A stretch of DNA of 64,000 bases from Streptomyces mirabilis (GCF_039503195.1 NZ_JBCJKP010000001.1:5022001-5086000), one strand, 5' to 3'; counted from the first letter of the stretch, positions 50,092-58,949 are shown. Notes: generated by a model from the sequence alone, not told the origin. Numbers and translations: made by a program.

Positions 50092-50232
50092 CTACTGGCC
50101 CTGACGGCCGACCGGGCGCCTCTTCGGAGCGACGGCCTTCTTCGCCACCGGGGCCGGCTCGGCAGGCCGGCGCTTCGCGACCGGGGCGGCCTTGTGGTGC
50201 TTCTTGACGGGGGCGATCTTGTGGAAGCTCAT
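50092..50232 (-). CDS. Short Lys/Pro/Ala-rich peptide (46 aa) next to the ABC exporter
   Basis: ATG 50232 with an AAGGAGACGCCC ribosome binding site starts a 46-residue peptide (MSFHKIAPVKKHHKAAPVAK..., ending RRPVGRQGQ) with no Cys and no acidic patch, and it is strongly basic. The stop lies 92 bases upstream of the ABC exporter start. It could be an exported peptide, a nucleoid-binding protein (it resembles histone H1-like tails) or a small-protein regulator. The AT-rich upstream region contains its promoter. Confidence 0.65.
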   Translation of the reverse strand: MSFHKIAPVKKHHKAAPVAKRRPAEPAPVAKKAVAPKRRPVGRQGQ

Positions 50233-50404
50233 GGGCGTCTCCTTGTTCCCTGCGGGTGAATTTCCTTTGTCGTTTGCGCGGAAAACACTACGGGACCTCG
50301 GACCCCGAAATCGCCAATTCGACTGAGACCTCAATGAATTAGAACTGAAACAAATTCTCAGATGGACCGTGGAACAATCCACTGCTCACACAGAATTTAG
50401 GTCG
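50233..50404. other. AT-rich upstream region
   Basis: These 172 bases are markedly AT-rich for this genome (for example GAATTAGAACTGAAACAAAT at about 50335). They hold the promoter of the 46-residue peptide gene. Low GC could reflect foreign origin or a silencer-bound (Lsr2-type) region. No other gene is supported. Confidence 0.45.
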
Positions 50405-50444
50405 AAAAAAGCGGGGCCGGTACGCGTCCGCGTACCGGCCCCGC
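50405..50444 (-). terminator. Canonical intrinsic terminator of the 5'-nucleotidase gene
   Basis: A perfect 16-bp stem (GCGGGGCCGGTACGCG with its complement, 2-base loop) is followed on the minus strand by a run of six T residues (50405-50410), 16 bases after the stop codon. It is one of the few classic rho-independent terminators in the window. Confidence 0.92.
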
Positions 50445-50459
50445 CCGTTCCGTAAGGGA

Positions 50460-52259
50460 CTACCGCACGACCGTGATCCGGTCCGCCGTCGGCACCGGGT
50501 ACGGCGCCGTGGCCGAGGAGTTGGCCGTCAGGTAGGACTCGAAGGCCGCCAGGTCGTCGCCGCCGACCCGGACGTCTCCGCCCTTGCCGAGCTCGGCGAA
50601 GCCGTCGCCGCCGCCCGCGAGGAAGGAGTTCATCGCGACGCGGTAGGTGGCGGCGGGGTCGATCGCCGCGCCGTTGAGCTTGACCGAGTCGGCGACCACC
50701 CGTGCCGCGCCGGTCTTCGTCAGGTCCAGCGTGTAGGTCAGGCCCTTGGAGATCTGCAGGATCTTCGGCGCGGCCTCGTTGGCCCCGCTGACCTGCTGCT
50801 GGAGTGCCGTGATCACCTGAGCGCCGGTGAGGTTCACCAGGTTGACGGTGTTGGCGAACGGCTGGACCGTGTACGCCTCCCCGTACGTCACCACCCCGTC
50901 GCCCTCACTGCCGCTCGCCGCATAGGTGAGCCCGGCGCGGATGCCGCCCGGGTTCATCACCGCGAGGTCGGCCTCGGGGTCGACGGACTTGGCGTACGCG
51001 AGCTGCGCGTCGGCGATCATGTCGCCGAGCGGGGACTCGTTACCGGTGTTGCCGATCTCGCCCGCGATGTAACCGATGGGACGCGAGGCGATCGGGGCGG
51101 AGAGCGTCTTCCACTTGCTGATCAGGGACGTCATGTCGGCGGCCTTCGCCACGTCACGGGTGACCACGTGGTTCGCCGACTTCACCGCCGTACGCGCGAT
51201 GTCGCCGGTCCAGCGGTCGTACGTCAGCGTCGTGTCCGTGTAGAGGCGGCCGAAGGACGAGGCCGACGTCACCATGCGCGGGTTGCCCGCCGGGTCCGGG
51301 ACGGTGCACGCGTACGCCTGGTGGGTGTGCCCGGTGACCAGGGCGTCCACGGCCGGCGTGACGTTCTTGGCGATGTCGACGATCGGCCCGGAGATGCCGT
51401 CACCGGCGCCGGGGCTGTCGCAGTCGTAGTTGTACGCCGTCGACGCGGGTGCACCGCCCTCGTGGATCAGCGCGACGATCGACTTCACGCCCTGGCGCTG
51501 GAGCACCTTGGCGTACTTGTTGATCGTCTCGACCTCGTCGCCGAACTTCAGTCCCTTGACGCCGTCGGCCGACACGATGTTCGGGGTGCCTTCCAGCGTC
51601 ACGCCGATGAAGCCGACCTTGACGCCGTTCTTCTTCCACACCCAATAGGGCTTGAGAATCGGCTTGCCGGTCTTCTCGTCGGTGACGTTCGCCGCGAGGT
51701 ACGGGAAGTCGGCGCCCCGGAACTTCGCCTTCTTGTCGTAGCAGCCGTCCGTGGGGTGGCAGCCGCCGTTCTGCAGGCGGCCCAGCTCCTTGGCACCCTC
51801 GTCGAACTCGTGGTTGCCGACGCTCGTCACATCCAGGTCGAGCTTGTTCAGCGCGTCGATCGTCGGCTCGTCGTGGAAAAGCCCGGAGATCAGCGGGGAG
51901 GCGCCGACCATGTCTCCGGCGGCGGCCGTGATGGAGTACTTGTTGCCCTTGCGGGCCTCGCGCAGATGCGTGGCGAGGTACTCGACACCGCCCGCGTCGA
52001 TCGACTTCGTCGTGCCGTCCGCCTGGAGCTCCGTGACCCGGCCGGACGACCCGGCCGGCGGCTCCAGGTTGCCGTGCAGGTCGTTGAAGGACAGCAGCTG
52101 TACGTCCTGGTAGCGGCCGCTGCCGGGGTGGTGGTGCGGGGTCGACCTGTCCTGCCCTGCGCTCGCGGGCATCGCGGCGGCCAGGGCGCCGACGGTGGCC
52201 AGCCCAGCGGCGGCGGCGAGGATGCGTTGGGTGCGTCTGTGCCGGGGCGTCGGCAACAT
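50460..52259 (-). CDS. Secreted 5'-nucleotidase / bifunctional metallophosphatase
   Basis: The 599-residue protein has a Sec signal peptide (hydrophobic stretch about residues 12-32 with an AxA site before QDRSTP), a calcineurin-like metallophosphatase domain (LLSFNDLHGNLEP about 56, GNHEFDEGAKEL about 150, GHTHQAYAC about 285) and a C-terminal 5'-nucleotidase domain (YGEAYTVQPFANTVNL, MNSFLAGGGDGFA). It releases phosphate and nucleosides from nucleotides outside the cell. ATG 52259 follows GGGGGGAACCC; an upstream ATG lacks a ribosome binding site. Confidence 0.93.
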   Translation of the reverse strand: MLPTPRHRRTQRILAAAAGLATVGALAAAMPASAGQDRSTPHHHPGSGRYQDVQLLSFNDLHGNLEPPAGSSGRVTELQADGTTKSIDAGGVEYLATHLREARKGNKYSITAAAGDMVGASPLISGLFHDEPTIDALNKLDLDVTSVGNHEFDEGAKELGRLQNGGCHPTDGCYDKKAKFRGADFPYLAANVTDEKTGKPILKPYWVWKKNGVKVGFIGVTLEGTPNIVSADGVKGLKFGDEVETINKYAKVLQRQGVKSIVALIHEGGAPASTAYNYDCDSPGAGDGISGPIVDIAKNVTPAVDALVTGHTHQAYACTVPDPAGNPRMVTSASSFGRLYTDTTLTYDRWTGDIARTAVKSANHVVTRDVAKAADMTSLISKWKTLSAPIASRPIGYIAGEIGNTGNESPLGDMIADAQLAYAKSVDPEADLAVMNPGGIRAGLTYAASGSEGDGVVTYGEAYTVQPFANTVNLVNLTGAQVITALQQQVSGANEAAPKILQISKGLTYTLDLTKTGAARVVADSVKLNGAAIDPAATYRVAMNSFLAGGGDGFAELGKGGDVRVGGDDLAAFESYLTANSSATAPYPVPTADRITVVR

Positions 52260-52459
52260 GGGTTCCCCCCTGTGGGACGGCTGTGGTTTTACGCGCACTT
52301 TAGAATCAACGCGCGTAGCGCAACAGGGGGTTCGGGGTTACGGACTGGTTGCCATCGCCTCACCACCACCTGACGGAAGCCCCTCCTCGCCCCGCCACGA
52401 GCCACATCGACTCCGCGCAACTCCTTGTCCGCAAAACACCGCGCCGTACCCTCGTATCC

Positions 52460-53386
52460 ATGACCAGCGACGACACCGCGCCCCACGCCCTCACCCGCTC
52501 CATCGAGACCCACACCGCGCTCTCCCCGGCCCAGGTCGAGGACGTGCTCCGGCTGCTCGCGGAGGCCGCCCGGGCCGACGGGCAGCAGGCGGTCTCCGAG
52601 CAGGGCCGGCTCCAGCTGAAGGGCGGCGCCCGCGAGGGCGTGCGCCATCTGCTGCTGACCCTCGGCGACGAGCTGATCGGGTACGCGCAGTTGGAGGACA
52701 CCGACCCGGTGGAGGCCCCGGCAGCCGAACTGGTCGTGCACCCGGCGCACCGCGGCCACGGCCACGGTCGGGCCCTGGGCTCGGCCCTGCTCGCCGAGTC
52801 CGGCAAGCGGCTGCGCGTGTGGGCGCACGGCGGGCACTCCGCCGCCCGGCATCTCGCCCAGGTCCTCGGCCTCACCCTCTTCCGCGAACTGCGCCAGCTG
52901 CGGCGGCCGTTGACCGACCTCGACCTGCCCGAACCGAAGCTCGCGGACGGCGTGAACGTCCGCACCTTCGTGCCCGGCCAGGACGACGCGGCCTGGCTCG
53001 CCCTGAACGCCGAGGCCTTCGCCCACCATCCCGAGCAGGGCTCCCTCACCCAGCGTGACCTGGACGACCGCAAGGCGGAGGTGTGGTTCGACCCGTCCGG
53101 GTTCTTCCTCGCCTTCCGCGGCGACGAACTCGTCGGCTTCCACTGGACGAAGGTCCACGCCGAGGAGGGCCTCGGTGAGGTGTACGTCCTCGGGGTCCAC
53201 CCGGGTGCCCAGGGCGGCGGCCTCGGCAAGGCCCTCACCACGATCGGGCTCCGCCACCTCGCCCGGCAGGGCCTGCCGACCGCCATGCTCTACGTCGACG
53301 CCGACAACAAGGCGGCCCTGACCGTGTACGAGCGGCTCGGCTTCCGCACGCACGAGACGGACCTGATGTACCGCAGCGAGTCCTGA
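52460..53386 (+). CDS. mshD: Mycothiol synthase MshD
   Basis: The 308-residue protein acetylates the cysteinyl amine of desacetyl-mycothiol, the last step of mycothiol synthesis. It has two GNAT domains: the acetyl-CoA motif VHPAHRGHGHGRALGSALL (about residues 93-111) in the N-terminal one, and VLGVHPGAQGGGLGKALTTI (about 241-260) in the second. The arrangement and the ending CGF-type strand (LGFRTHETDLMY) match MshD. The ATG at 52460 is preceded by a weak site. It is followed by a large inverted repeat. Confidence 0.93.
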   Translation: MTSDDTAPHALTRSIETHTALSPAQVEDVLRLLAEAARADGQQAVSEQGRLQLKGGAREGVRHLLLTLGDELIGYAQLEDTDPVEAPAAELVVHPAHRGHGHGRALGSALLAESGKRLRVWAHGGHSAARHLAQVLGLTLFRELRQLRRPLTDLDLPEPKLADGVNVRTFVPGQDDAAWLALNAEAFAHHPEQGSLTQRDLDDRKAEVWFDPSGFFLAFRGDELVGFHWTKVHAEEGLGEVYVLGVHPGAQGGGLGKALTTIGLRHLARQGLPTAMLYVDADNKAALTVYERLGFRTHETDLMYRSES

Positions 53387-53390
53387 CCGT

Positions 53391-53446
53391 CGGTCCGGTG
53401 TCCTCACCGGACCGGTGTCTGTCGGACCGGTGAGGACACCGGACCG
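53391..53446. repeat. Large inverted repeat with tandem CCGGACCGGTGTCTGTC units
   Basis: A perfect 20-bp inverted repeat (arms 53391-53410 and 53427-53446, 16-base loop) begins 4 bases after the mshD stop. Tandem GGACCGGTGTCTGTC copies overlap and continue to about 53480. It probably terminates both convergent transcripts. Confidence 0.75.
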
Positions 53447-53544
53447 GTGTCTGTCGGACCGGTGTCTGTCGGTCGGCGTGTCCTTGCCGATCCGGTGTTG
53501 CCGTCTGTCCGGTGTCCCTGCCCGTCCGTGCCCGCGTTTTCCTG

Positions 53545-54426
53545 TCACCGGTGAGCGAAGGCGGCGAGGCGCCACCTCCGTAGGGGTTCCGCGCAGGACC
53601 ACGCCCCGGCCAGCGTCGCCGCGACCAGGACCACCGCCCACGTCTGATGGGCGCCGTCCCAGCGCGGCGCGGACGGAGCGGGGAAGAGCGTCCACCGCTC
53701 GGGGAGCAGCAGGGATGCCAGCACCGCCATGGCCAGGAGTCCGACGCACACCGCGCCTCCCGGCTCGGCCCGGTTCGTGAACCGCACCATGACCGCCGCG
53801 GCCGCCAGCGCGAGCAACGCCATGGCGGCGGCCTCCAAGGTCACGGCGCCCACCGGCGGCCGGGCCTGCTCCGGTATGAGGAACAGCGCCGCCGTCCACC
53901 AGAGCACGGCCGACGGGGCGACGAGCGCCACCCGCAGGCCGACCCGCACCGGACGCCGGGTCGGCACCGCCGCGGTGATGTGCCGGGCCGGATCGTCCAG
54001 CAGGAAGGCCAGGCCCAGGGCGAAGGTGAGCGCGGCGGCCCGCAGGAGGTTGAGGCCGGTCCCCGTGTCGAGCCGGAGGGAGAACAGCCGCGGGATCCCG
54101 GCGAACAGCAGCCCCAGGACGGCACCGGTCACCAGCGCCCGCCGGGGAAGGGTGCGCCAGAGGGGACGCAGGAGGGCGCGGGCCACGATGTACGGGCGCC
54201 CCTGGGACGGGATACCGCCCGCGGCCACCCCACTTTCCGCGGTCACCTCACGTCCCATTCCGCCGGTCACACCACTTCCCACCGTTCCCACCCTTCCGCC
54301 GTTTCCCGTCCTTCCAGCACTCTCCGCGCCCCCGGCGCTTCCAGTGCTCTCCGTACCCCCGGTGTCCCCGGCACTCTCCGCACCCCCGGCCGTACCTGCG
54401 TCGTCGAGCACCGTCACTCCCCGCAT
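53545..54426 (-). CDS. Membrane protein, probable transporter permease subunit
   Basis: The 293-residue protein has a Gly/Ser/Thr-rich N-terminus (about residues 1-75, repeating AESAG/TGG units) and about eight hydrophobic helices (about 95-275). It is the last gene of the sigma/anti-sigma/ABC operon. Its ATG at 54426 overlaps the end of the upstream gene (alternative GTG 54417), so translation is coupled. It resembles ABC-2 type permease subunits only in topology. Confidence 0.68.
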   Translation of the reverse strand: MRGVTVLDDAGTAGGAESAGDTGGTESTGSAGGAESAGRTGNGGRVGTVGSGVTGGMGREVTAESGVAAGGIPSQGRPYIVARALLRPLWRTLPRRALVTGAVLGLLFAGIPRLFSLRLDTGTGLNLLRAAALTFALGLAFLLDDPARHITAAVPTRRPVRVGLRVALVAPSAVLWWTAALFLIPEQARPPVGAVTLEAAAMALLALAAAAVMVRFTNRAEPGGAVCVGLLAMAVLASLLLPERWTLFPAPSAPRWDGAHQTWAVVLVAATLAGAWSCAEPLRRWRLAAFAHR

Positions 54427-55988
54427 GTCTTGACGCTCAGCGCGCCCGGGTCGGTCGGCGCCGGCACTCCCAGGAGCTGGGCCACCTGGGCCGTCGTCGT
54501 CTTGGGGGACGTGAGCTCCGACCAGTGGGCCTTCACCTTGGGGATGACGCTGTACCGGGGCTTCTGCAGCAGCTCCTTGATCACTTCTGTCTGCGCGGCG
54601 TTCATGGAGATCGGGTTCGTGGGCGCGAGGGCGAGCCCTCCGCCGGTGATGGAGTCGTCGATGCGGACATGGCGCAGCATGGTCAGCGGGTGGGACTCCG
54701 AGCCCAGTGCCAGCCACATGATGATCACCGCGCGGGCGTCGCACACGTCGACGCTGGACGCCTCGTCCCCTGTCACCAGAACCGAGGCCACCCCCACGGC
54801 GAACTCCGGGATCCGGTTGCCGCCCCAGCGCGTGCCGACGGTCACGACCCCCGGCGTTTTGGCCGGTTCCAGCGCGGCGTCGCTCTCCAGGCCGGAGCGG
54901 GCGTCGACCCGCTGGCGCACCGTCAGCCGCTCGGCCGAGGCCGGGCCGCCCGCGAGGGACTGGACACGCTGGACCACCTCGGCCCAGTCGGCGGTCCGGC
55001 CGGTCCACTCGGGGTAGGCGCAGTACGTCGACCTTTCGTGCGTGACGCAGTTCTGCACCTTGTCCGGGGTGGCGGACGCCTTCGCGCGGGCCGCGAGCAG
55101 CGCGGCCGAGTCACCCGGGGCCTGCCCCGCGATGCCCTGGGCCATGGCGGCGAGGGCGAGGACCGTGATCGCCTTGATCCTGGGTGAACAACCGCCGTTG
55201 ATCAGCAGCGCGAGGCACAACAGCAGCACGATGAGCCCCACCAGATACAACACGTGCCAGGCGGCCGGGCGGCCCAGCAGGTCGGCGGGGAACGGGTGGG
55301 CGCCTTCCTCGGTGACCACCGGTGCCAGCCATCGCACCCAGTGCGTGCCCTGTGTGCTCGCGGCCACGAGGGTCGTGAGGACATACATGCCGATGACGAA
55401 GGGCGGGACGGCGAACGTGAAGGGGACCGACCGCGCGACCAGGACGCCGAGGGTTCCGGCGAGGAGTACCGACAGGGGGCCCACGAGCAGTTCGGCGAGC
55501 GAGCCGTGGCCGACCGCGCCGGGTTTCAGGGCCGCCCAGGTGAACTCGAATCCCACGACCAGCGCGGTGAACACCGCGAACGGCACGGCCGACAGGGCGT
55601 GGGCCAGCGAGCGCCGCCACGGCTCCATGACCAGCACGTCGAAGTGCCGGTCGGTGCCGTGCCTGCGGGAGCGGAGCACGGCGCGGTTGATGCTGACGAA
55701 CAGCACGAGGGCGAGGAGGAGGGGGGCGGTCTGGGTGGACCGGTCGACATCCTGGAGGACCGGATAGTCGTCCATGCCCTCCCGGCCGTTGAACATCCCC
55801 CAGCCGGTGTAGGCGACGTACAGGAGGAGGAAGACGAGCATCGGGATCTGCATCAGCAGTTCGCGGGCCTCGAAGCGGGCGAGGGCGATGACGGCCCGCG
55901 TCCTGTTCGGGTGCAGGTCCTGGGCGGGCGGCTCCACCCCCGTGGGGGCCGCCTCCTCCACGACCGTGCGGGTCACCAGCTCGCTCAT
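54414..55988 (-). CDS. Large membrane protein of ABC system, permease-like
   Basis: The 524-residue protein has about seven to eight transmembrane helices (about residues 45-290), then a long extracytoplasmic or cytoplasmic C-terminal domain with three to four Cys (CVTHERSTYC pair about 310) and a mostly beta/alpha pattern. The start ATG overlaps the upstream ATPase stop (four bases). The topology and operon position suggest an ABC-2-type permease with an extra sensor or peptidase-like domain. I recognise no motif in the C-terminal region. Confidence 0.7.
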   Translation of the reverse strand: MSELVTRTVVEEAAPTGVEPPAQDLHPNRTRAVIALARFEARELLMQIPMLVFLLLYVAYTGWGMFNGREGMDDYPVLQDVDRSTQTAPLLLALVLFVSINRAVLRSRRHGTDRHFDVLVMEPWRRSLAHALSAVPFAVFTALVVGFEFTWAALKPGAVGHGSLAELLVGPLSVLLAGTLGVLVARSVPFTFAVPPFVIGMYVLTTLVAASTQGTHWVRWLAPVVTEEGAHPFPADLLGRPAAWHVLYLVGLIVLLLCLALLINGGCSPRIKAITVLALAAMAQGIAGQAPGDSAALLAARAKASATPDKVQNCVTHERSTYCAYPEWTGRTADWAEVVQRVQSLAGGPASAERLTVRQRVDARSGLESDAALEPAKTPGVVTVGTRWGGNRIPEFAVGVASVLVTGDEASSVDVCDARAVIIMWLALGSESHPLTMLRHVRIDDSITGGGLALAPTNPISMNAAQTEVIKELLQKPRYSVIPKVKAHWSELTSPKTTTAQVAQLLGVPAPTDPGALSVKTCGE

Positions 55989-56845
55989 GCCGCCACCTCC
56001 GCCGGCTCGCCGTCGAGAGTGAGCAAGTAGCCGTCCTCCAGGGTCGGTTCGAGAAGCTCGGCACCCTTGGGCGGGTCACCGACATTGCGGAAGGAACCCG
56101 TGCCCGTACGCCAGCCGGCTCTCGCGCCGGGGTCGCGGGCCGTACTGCTCCACACCCGCCCCGCCGCCCGCGCGGTCAGCTCGGCCGGGGTGCCCTCGAA
56201 GCGGACACTGCCGCGGACCATGACGATCACGCGGTGGCAGAGCATCGCGACGTCCTCGGTCTGGTGGGTGGAGAGCAGGACCGTGCGTCTCATGCCCGCC
56301 TCGGCGATCATTTCCCTGAACCGCATGCGCTGTTCGGGGTCCAGGCCGACGGTCGGCTCGTCCAGGACGAGGAAGCCGGGTTCGCCGACCAGCGCGGCGG
56401 CCAGCCCGACCCGCTGGCGCATACCACCCGAAAGCCTCTTGATGCGCTTGCCCCGTACGTCGGACAGGTCGACGGCCTCCAGCACGCGCCGCACCTCCCG
56501 GTGCCGGGCGGAGCGGTCCGTCAGCTCCTTCAGGATCGCCACGTAGTCGACGAACTCGAAGGCCGAGAAGTCCGGGTGGAACGCCGGGGTCTGCGGCAGA
56601 TAGCCGAGCGCGCGCCGCACGTCCAGGCGGCCGGAGGGTGTGCCGGGGTCGTGCCCGAGCACCGTGAAGGCTCCCCGGTCGGCGGGCACGGCGGTGGCGA
56701 GCACCCGCAACAGAGTGGTCTTCCCGGCGCCGTTGGGCCCGAGCAGCCCGGTCACGCCCTCGCTCAGGCGCAGGGAGACGTCGTCGAGGGCGACGGTCCC
56801 GCCGTACCGGAGAGTGAGCCCGGAGGCGGAGACGGTGGGGGTCAT
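55985..56845 (-). CDS. ABC transporter ATPase
   Basis: The 286-residue protein has Walker A GPNGAGKTTLLRVL (about residue 36), signature LSGGMRQRVGLAAAL (about 140), Walker B FLVLDEPTVGLDPE (about 160) and the switch His in LLSTHQTEDVAM (about 195). A C-terminal ~75-residue extension follows. It serves the downstream permease genes with which it overlaps. The start at 56845 overlaps the anti-sigma stop. Confidence 0.9.
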   Translation of the reverse strand: MTPTVSASGLTLRYGGTVALDDVSLRLSEGVTGLLGPNGAGKTTLLRVLATAVPADRGAFTVLGHDPGTPSGRLDVRRALGYLPQTPAFHPDFSAFEFVDYVAILKELTDRSARHREVRRVLEAVDLSDVRGKRIKRLSGGMRQRVGLAAALVGEPGFLVLDEPTVGLDPEQRMRFREMIAEAGMRRTVLLSTHQTEDVAMLCHRVIVMVRGSVRFEGTPAELTARAAGRVWSSTARDPGARAGWRTGTGSFRNVGDPPKGAELLEPTLEDGYLLTLDGEPAEVAA

Positions 56846-57876
56846 GCGGCGCTCCTGTCGGAGAAATCGGCGGGGCCGGCGAAGAAGGCGTGCGAGGGGG
56901 AGAAGTCGAACCGGTCCCGTACGAGATAGAGCAGCCCGGCGGCCAGTACCGCGACCGCGCCGGCGACGCCCTGGCCGAGTGCCGTGAACGGCGCGAGGGT
57001 GCCGCCGTCGGCCTTCGCATGGGCCACCATCAGCAGCGCGACCCACGCTCCGCCGACCAGGCAGGGCGGCAGGACCGGCCCCCAGCGGGCGGTCAGTGCG
57101 AGCCCCGTCCCGGTGAGGGCGAGGGCGGGCAGCAGCCAGGCCAGCGCGCGCAGCCCGTACACGGGGAGTGCGAGGGTCGCGAGGCCGTTCAGAACGAGGC
57201 CGGTGGTGAGCACGGCCACCGTGCGGATCATCAGCAGCCGGAATCCGTGGAGGGGTGACACCACGGCCATCTCGTACGTCGGGTCGAGCACCGGTCCGTA
57301 GGACAGCGCGACGCCGGCGAGCGGGAGCAGGGGGGCCAGGGCGAGGAACAGCGTGGGCGAGGCCGCCCGTCCGGCGTCGGTCGCCACCACGGCCATGAGG
57401 AGCACGAGGGCGACCGCGGCCAGCCAGGAGCGGCGCAGCACGGGCGTGGCCGCCAGCAGCCGTGCCGTGTGGTCGGCGACGCCGATCCGCACCAGCAGCG
57501 ACTCGAGCAGCCGTGGTCGTGGCGCGTCCAGCTCGGCGTCGAGCCGCTCCCATCCGGCGTCCAGGACGACCGGATCGCTCACGGTGGCGAGCGCCTCCCG
57601 GCAGGGCGCGCACGCCACGAGGTGGGTGTCGACGGACCAGAGCCGGGGCGGCGCCAACTCGCCCCGCGCGTAGGCCCGGAGGTCCTCGGCGTCCGCGTGC
57701 CACCGCCCGTCCGGGGAACCGTCGGCGCCGGACGCGGTCCGATCGGCGTCACCCGCGCCCGCACCGGACGTGCCTCGACCGGCGGCCGCGTCCTCGTCCC
57801 ACCCGCTCATGTTCTCTCCACCCCCACCCATGTCCCGGCGGTCTCCGCCGATGGCCTCGTCATCTCCGCCGCTCAT
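56842..57876 (-). CDS. Anti-sigma factor with zinc-binding ZAS motif and membrane domain
   Basis: The 344-residue protein has a long Gly/Asp/Ser-rich start, then an anti-sigma (zf-HC2-like) domain with the motif HLVACAPC (about residues 84-91, H-x3-C-x2-C) and six or so transmembrane helices (about 150-330). It is expected to hold the ECF sigma factor encoded immediately upstream (four-base overlap) at the membrane. An extracytoplasmic signal could release it. The fusion of ZAS to a polytopic domain is unusual, but seen for related ABC-linked sigma operons. Confidence 0.78.
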   Translation of the reverse strand: MSGGDDEAIGGDRRDMGGGGENMSGWDEDAAAGRGTSGAGAGDADRTASGADGSPDGRWHADAEDLRAYARGELAPPRLWSVDTHLVACAPCREALATVSDPVVLDAGWERLDAELDAPRPRLLESLLVRIGVADHTARLLAATPVLRRSWLAAVALVLLMAVVATDAGRAASPTLFLALAPLLPLAGVALSYGPVLDPTYEMAVVSPLHGFRLLMIRTVAVLTTGLVLNGLATLALPVYGLRALAWLLPALALTGTGLALTARWGPVLPPCLVGGAWVALLMVAHAKADGGTLAPFTALGQGVAGAVAVLAAGLLYLVRDRFDFSPSHAFFAGPADFSDRSAA

Positions 57877-58415
57877 GCCAGCTCCTCCCGCAGCTGCTTG
57901 CGCGCCCGCAGGGCCCGCGTCTTGACCGTGCCGGGTGGAATGCCGAGCAGGACGGCCGCTTCCCGGGTCGTGAGTCCGTCGATCACCGTGGCCTGGAGGA
58001 CCGCGCGCAGCTCGGGCGAGAGCCGTATCAACGCGCCGGCGAGGTCGCCGTGTTCGACCCCGGCCAGGACGCGCTCCTCGGCGGAGGACTCGTGCCGGTG
58101 GCGGAAGCGGGCCAGTGTCTGGCGCAACCGGCCGCGCGCGCCGTCACCGCGCAGCGTGTCGATCAGCCGCCGCGAGCCGATGCGCCACAGCCAGCCCGCC
58201 GCGTCGCCCTCCTCCCGGTAACGCGCGGTGCCGCGCCAGATGGCGAGGAAGGTCTCCTGCACGACGTCGTCGACGACCCCGGCATCGGCGCACCGGCCGC
58301 GCAGCCGCGCGGTCAGCCACGGCGCATACCGCCGGTACAGCTCCTCGAAGGCGCGACGGTCCGTGTCCACCGCGATGGCCCGCAGCAGCTCCCCGTCGCT
58401 TCTCGTTTCCCTCAC
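57873..58415 (-). CDS. ECF-family RNA polymerase sigma factor
   Basis: The 180-residue protein has region 2 (DRRAFEELYRRYAPWL about residue 18, DDVVQETFLAIWR about 48) and region 4 (LSPELRAVLQATVIDGLTT about 133, EAAVLLGIPPGTVKTRALRARKQ about 152). It is the first gene of a five-gene operon with anti-sigma factor, ABC ATPase and two membrane proteins, all overlapping by four bases or more. The GTG at 58415 follows GATGAGGGGAT. Its target promoters are unknown, but self-activation is typical. Confidence 0.93.
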   Translation of the reverse strand: MRETRSDGELLRAIAVDTDRRAFEELYRRYAPWLTARLRGRCADAGVVDDVVQETFLAIWRGTARYREEGDAAGWLWRIGSRRLIDTLRGDGARGRLRQTLARFRHRHESSAEERVLAGVEHGDLAGALIRLSPELRAVLQATVIDGLTTREAAVLLGIPPGTVKTRALRARKQLREELA

Positions 58416-58519
58416 ATCCCCTCATCGGACGAGCCCCGCCGAACGGTTCACGCATCCGGCATCGAATTTTCCGGGCTCGCCTCCGCGATGTTCCGACTTG
58501 ACTCCGGACACCCGTATCC

Positions 58520-58555
58520 ACCACCCTTTCACTACTCAATTAGTGAAAGGGTGGT
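58520..58555. promoter_or_regulatory. 15-bp-arm palindrome overlapping the YtrA-type regulator start
   Basis: ACCACCCTTTCACTA and its exact reverse complement are separated by CTCAAT. The repeat ends 8 bases before the chosen GTG start at 58563, and covers the alternative start GTG 58551. A binding site this close to the start suggests tight autorepression by the GntR protein. It also lies between the divergent sigma operon and the ABC operon. Confidence 0.75.
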
Positions 58556-58562
58556 TGTCCGA

Positions 58563-58949
58563 GTGGTCGAGTACCGCATCGACCGGCGCAGCGGTGTCGC
58601 CACCTACGTCCAGATCGTCCAGCAGACCAAACAGGCCCTGCGCCTGGGCCTGCTGGAACCGGGCGACAAGCTCCCCACGGCCCGCGAGGTCGTGGAGGCC
58701 ACGGCGATCAATCCGAACACCGTCCTGAAGGCCTACCGCGAGCTGGAGCGCGAGGGTCTGGTCGAGGCCAGACGCGGCCTCGGCACCTTCGTGAAGCGCT
58801 CGCTGGGCGCCGCCCCCGCCGACTCGCCGCTGCGCGCCGAGCTCGACGACTGGGCGGCCAGGGCCCGCGAGGCCGGGCTCGATCACGACGACGTGGCGGC
58901 GCTCTTCACCGCCGTACTGGAAAAGTTCAGCAAGGGAGACAAGGAATGA
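58563..58949 (+). CDS. YtrA-subfamily GntR regulator
   Basis: The 128-residue protein has a GntR winged helix (LEPGDKLPTAREVVEATAIN about residues 30-49, NTVLKAYRELEREGLV) and only a short C-terminal helical tail, as in YtrA-type regulators that control adjacent ABC transporters. Its TGA overlaps the ATPase ATG (ATGA). The GTG at 58563 matches the family N-terminus (VEYRIDRRSG); GTG 58551 is an alternative. Regulation of the ABC operon by a cell-wall-active compound is the usual role of relatives. Confidence 0.88.
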   Translation: MVEYRIDRRSGVATYVQIVQQTKQALRLGLLEPGDKLPTAREVVEATAINPNTVLKAYRELEREGLVEARRGLGTFVKRSLGAAPADSPLRAELDDWAARAREAGLDHDDVAALFTAVLEKFSKGDKE

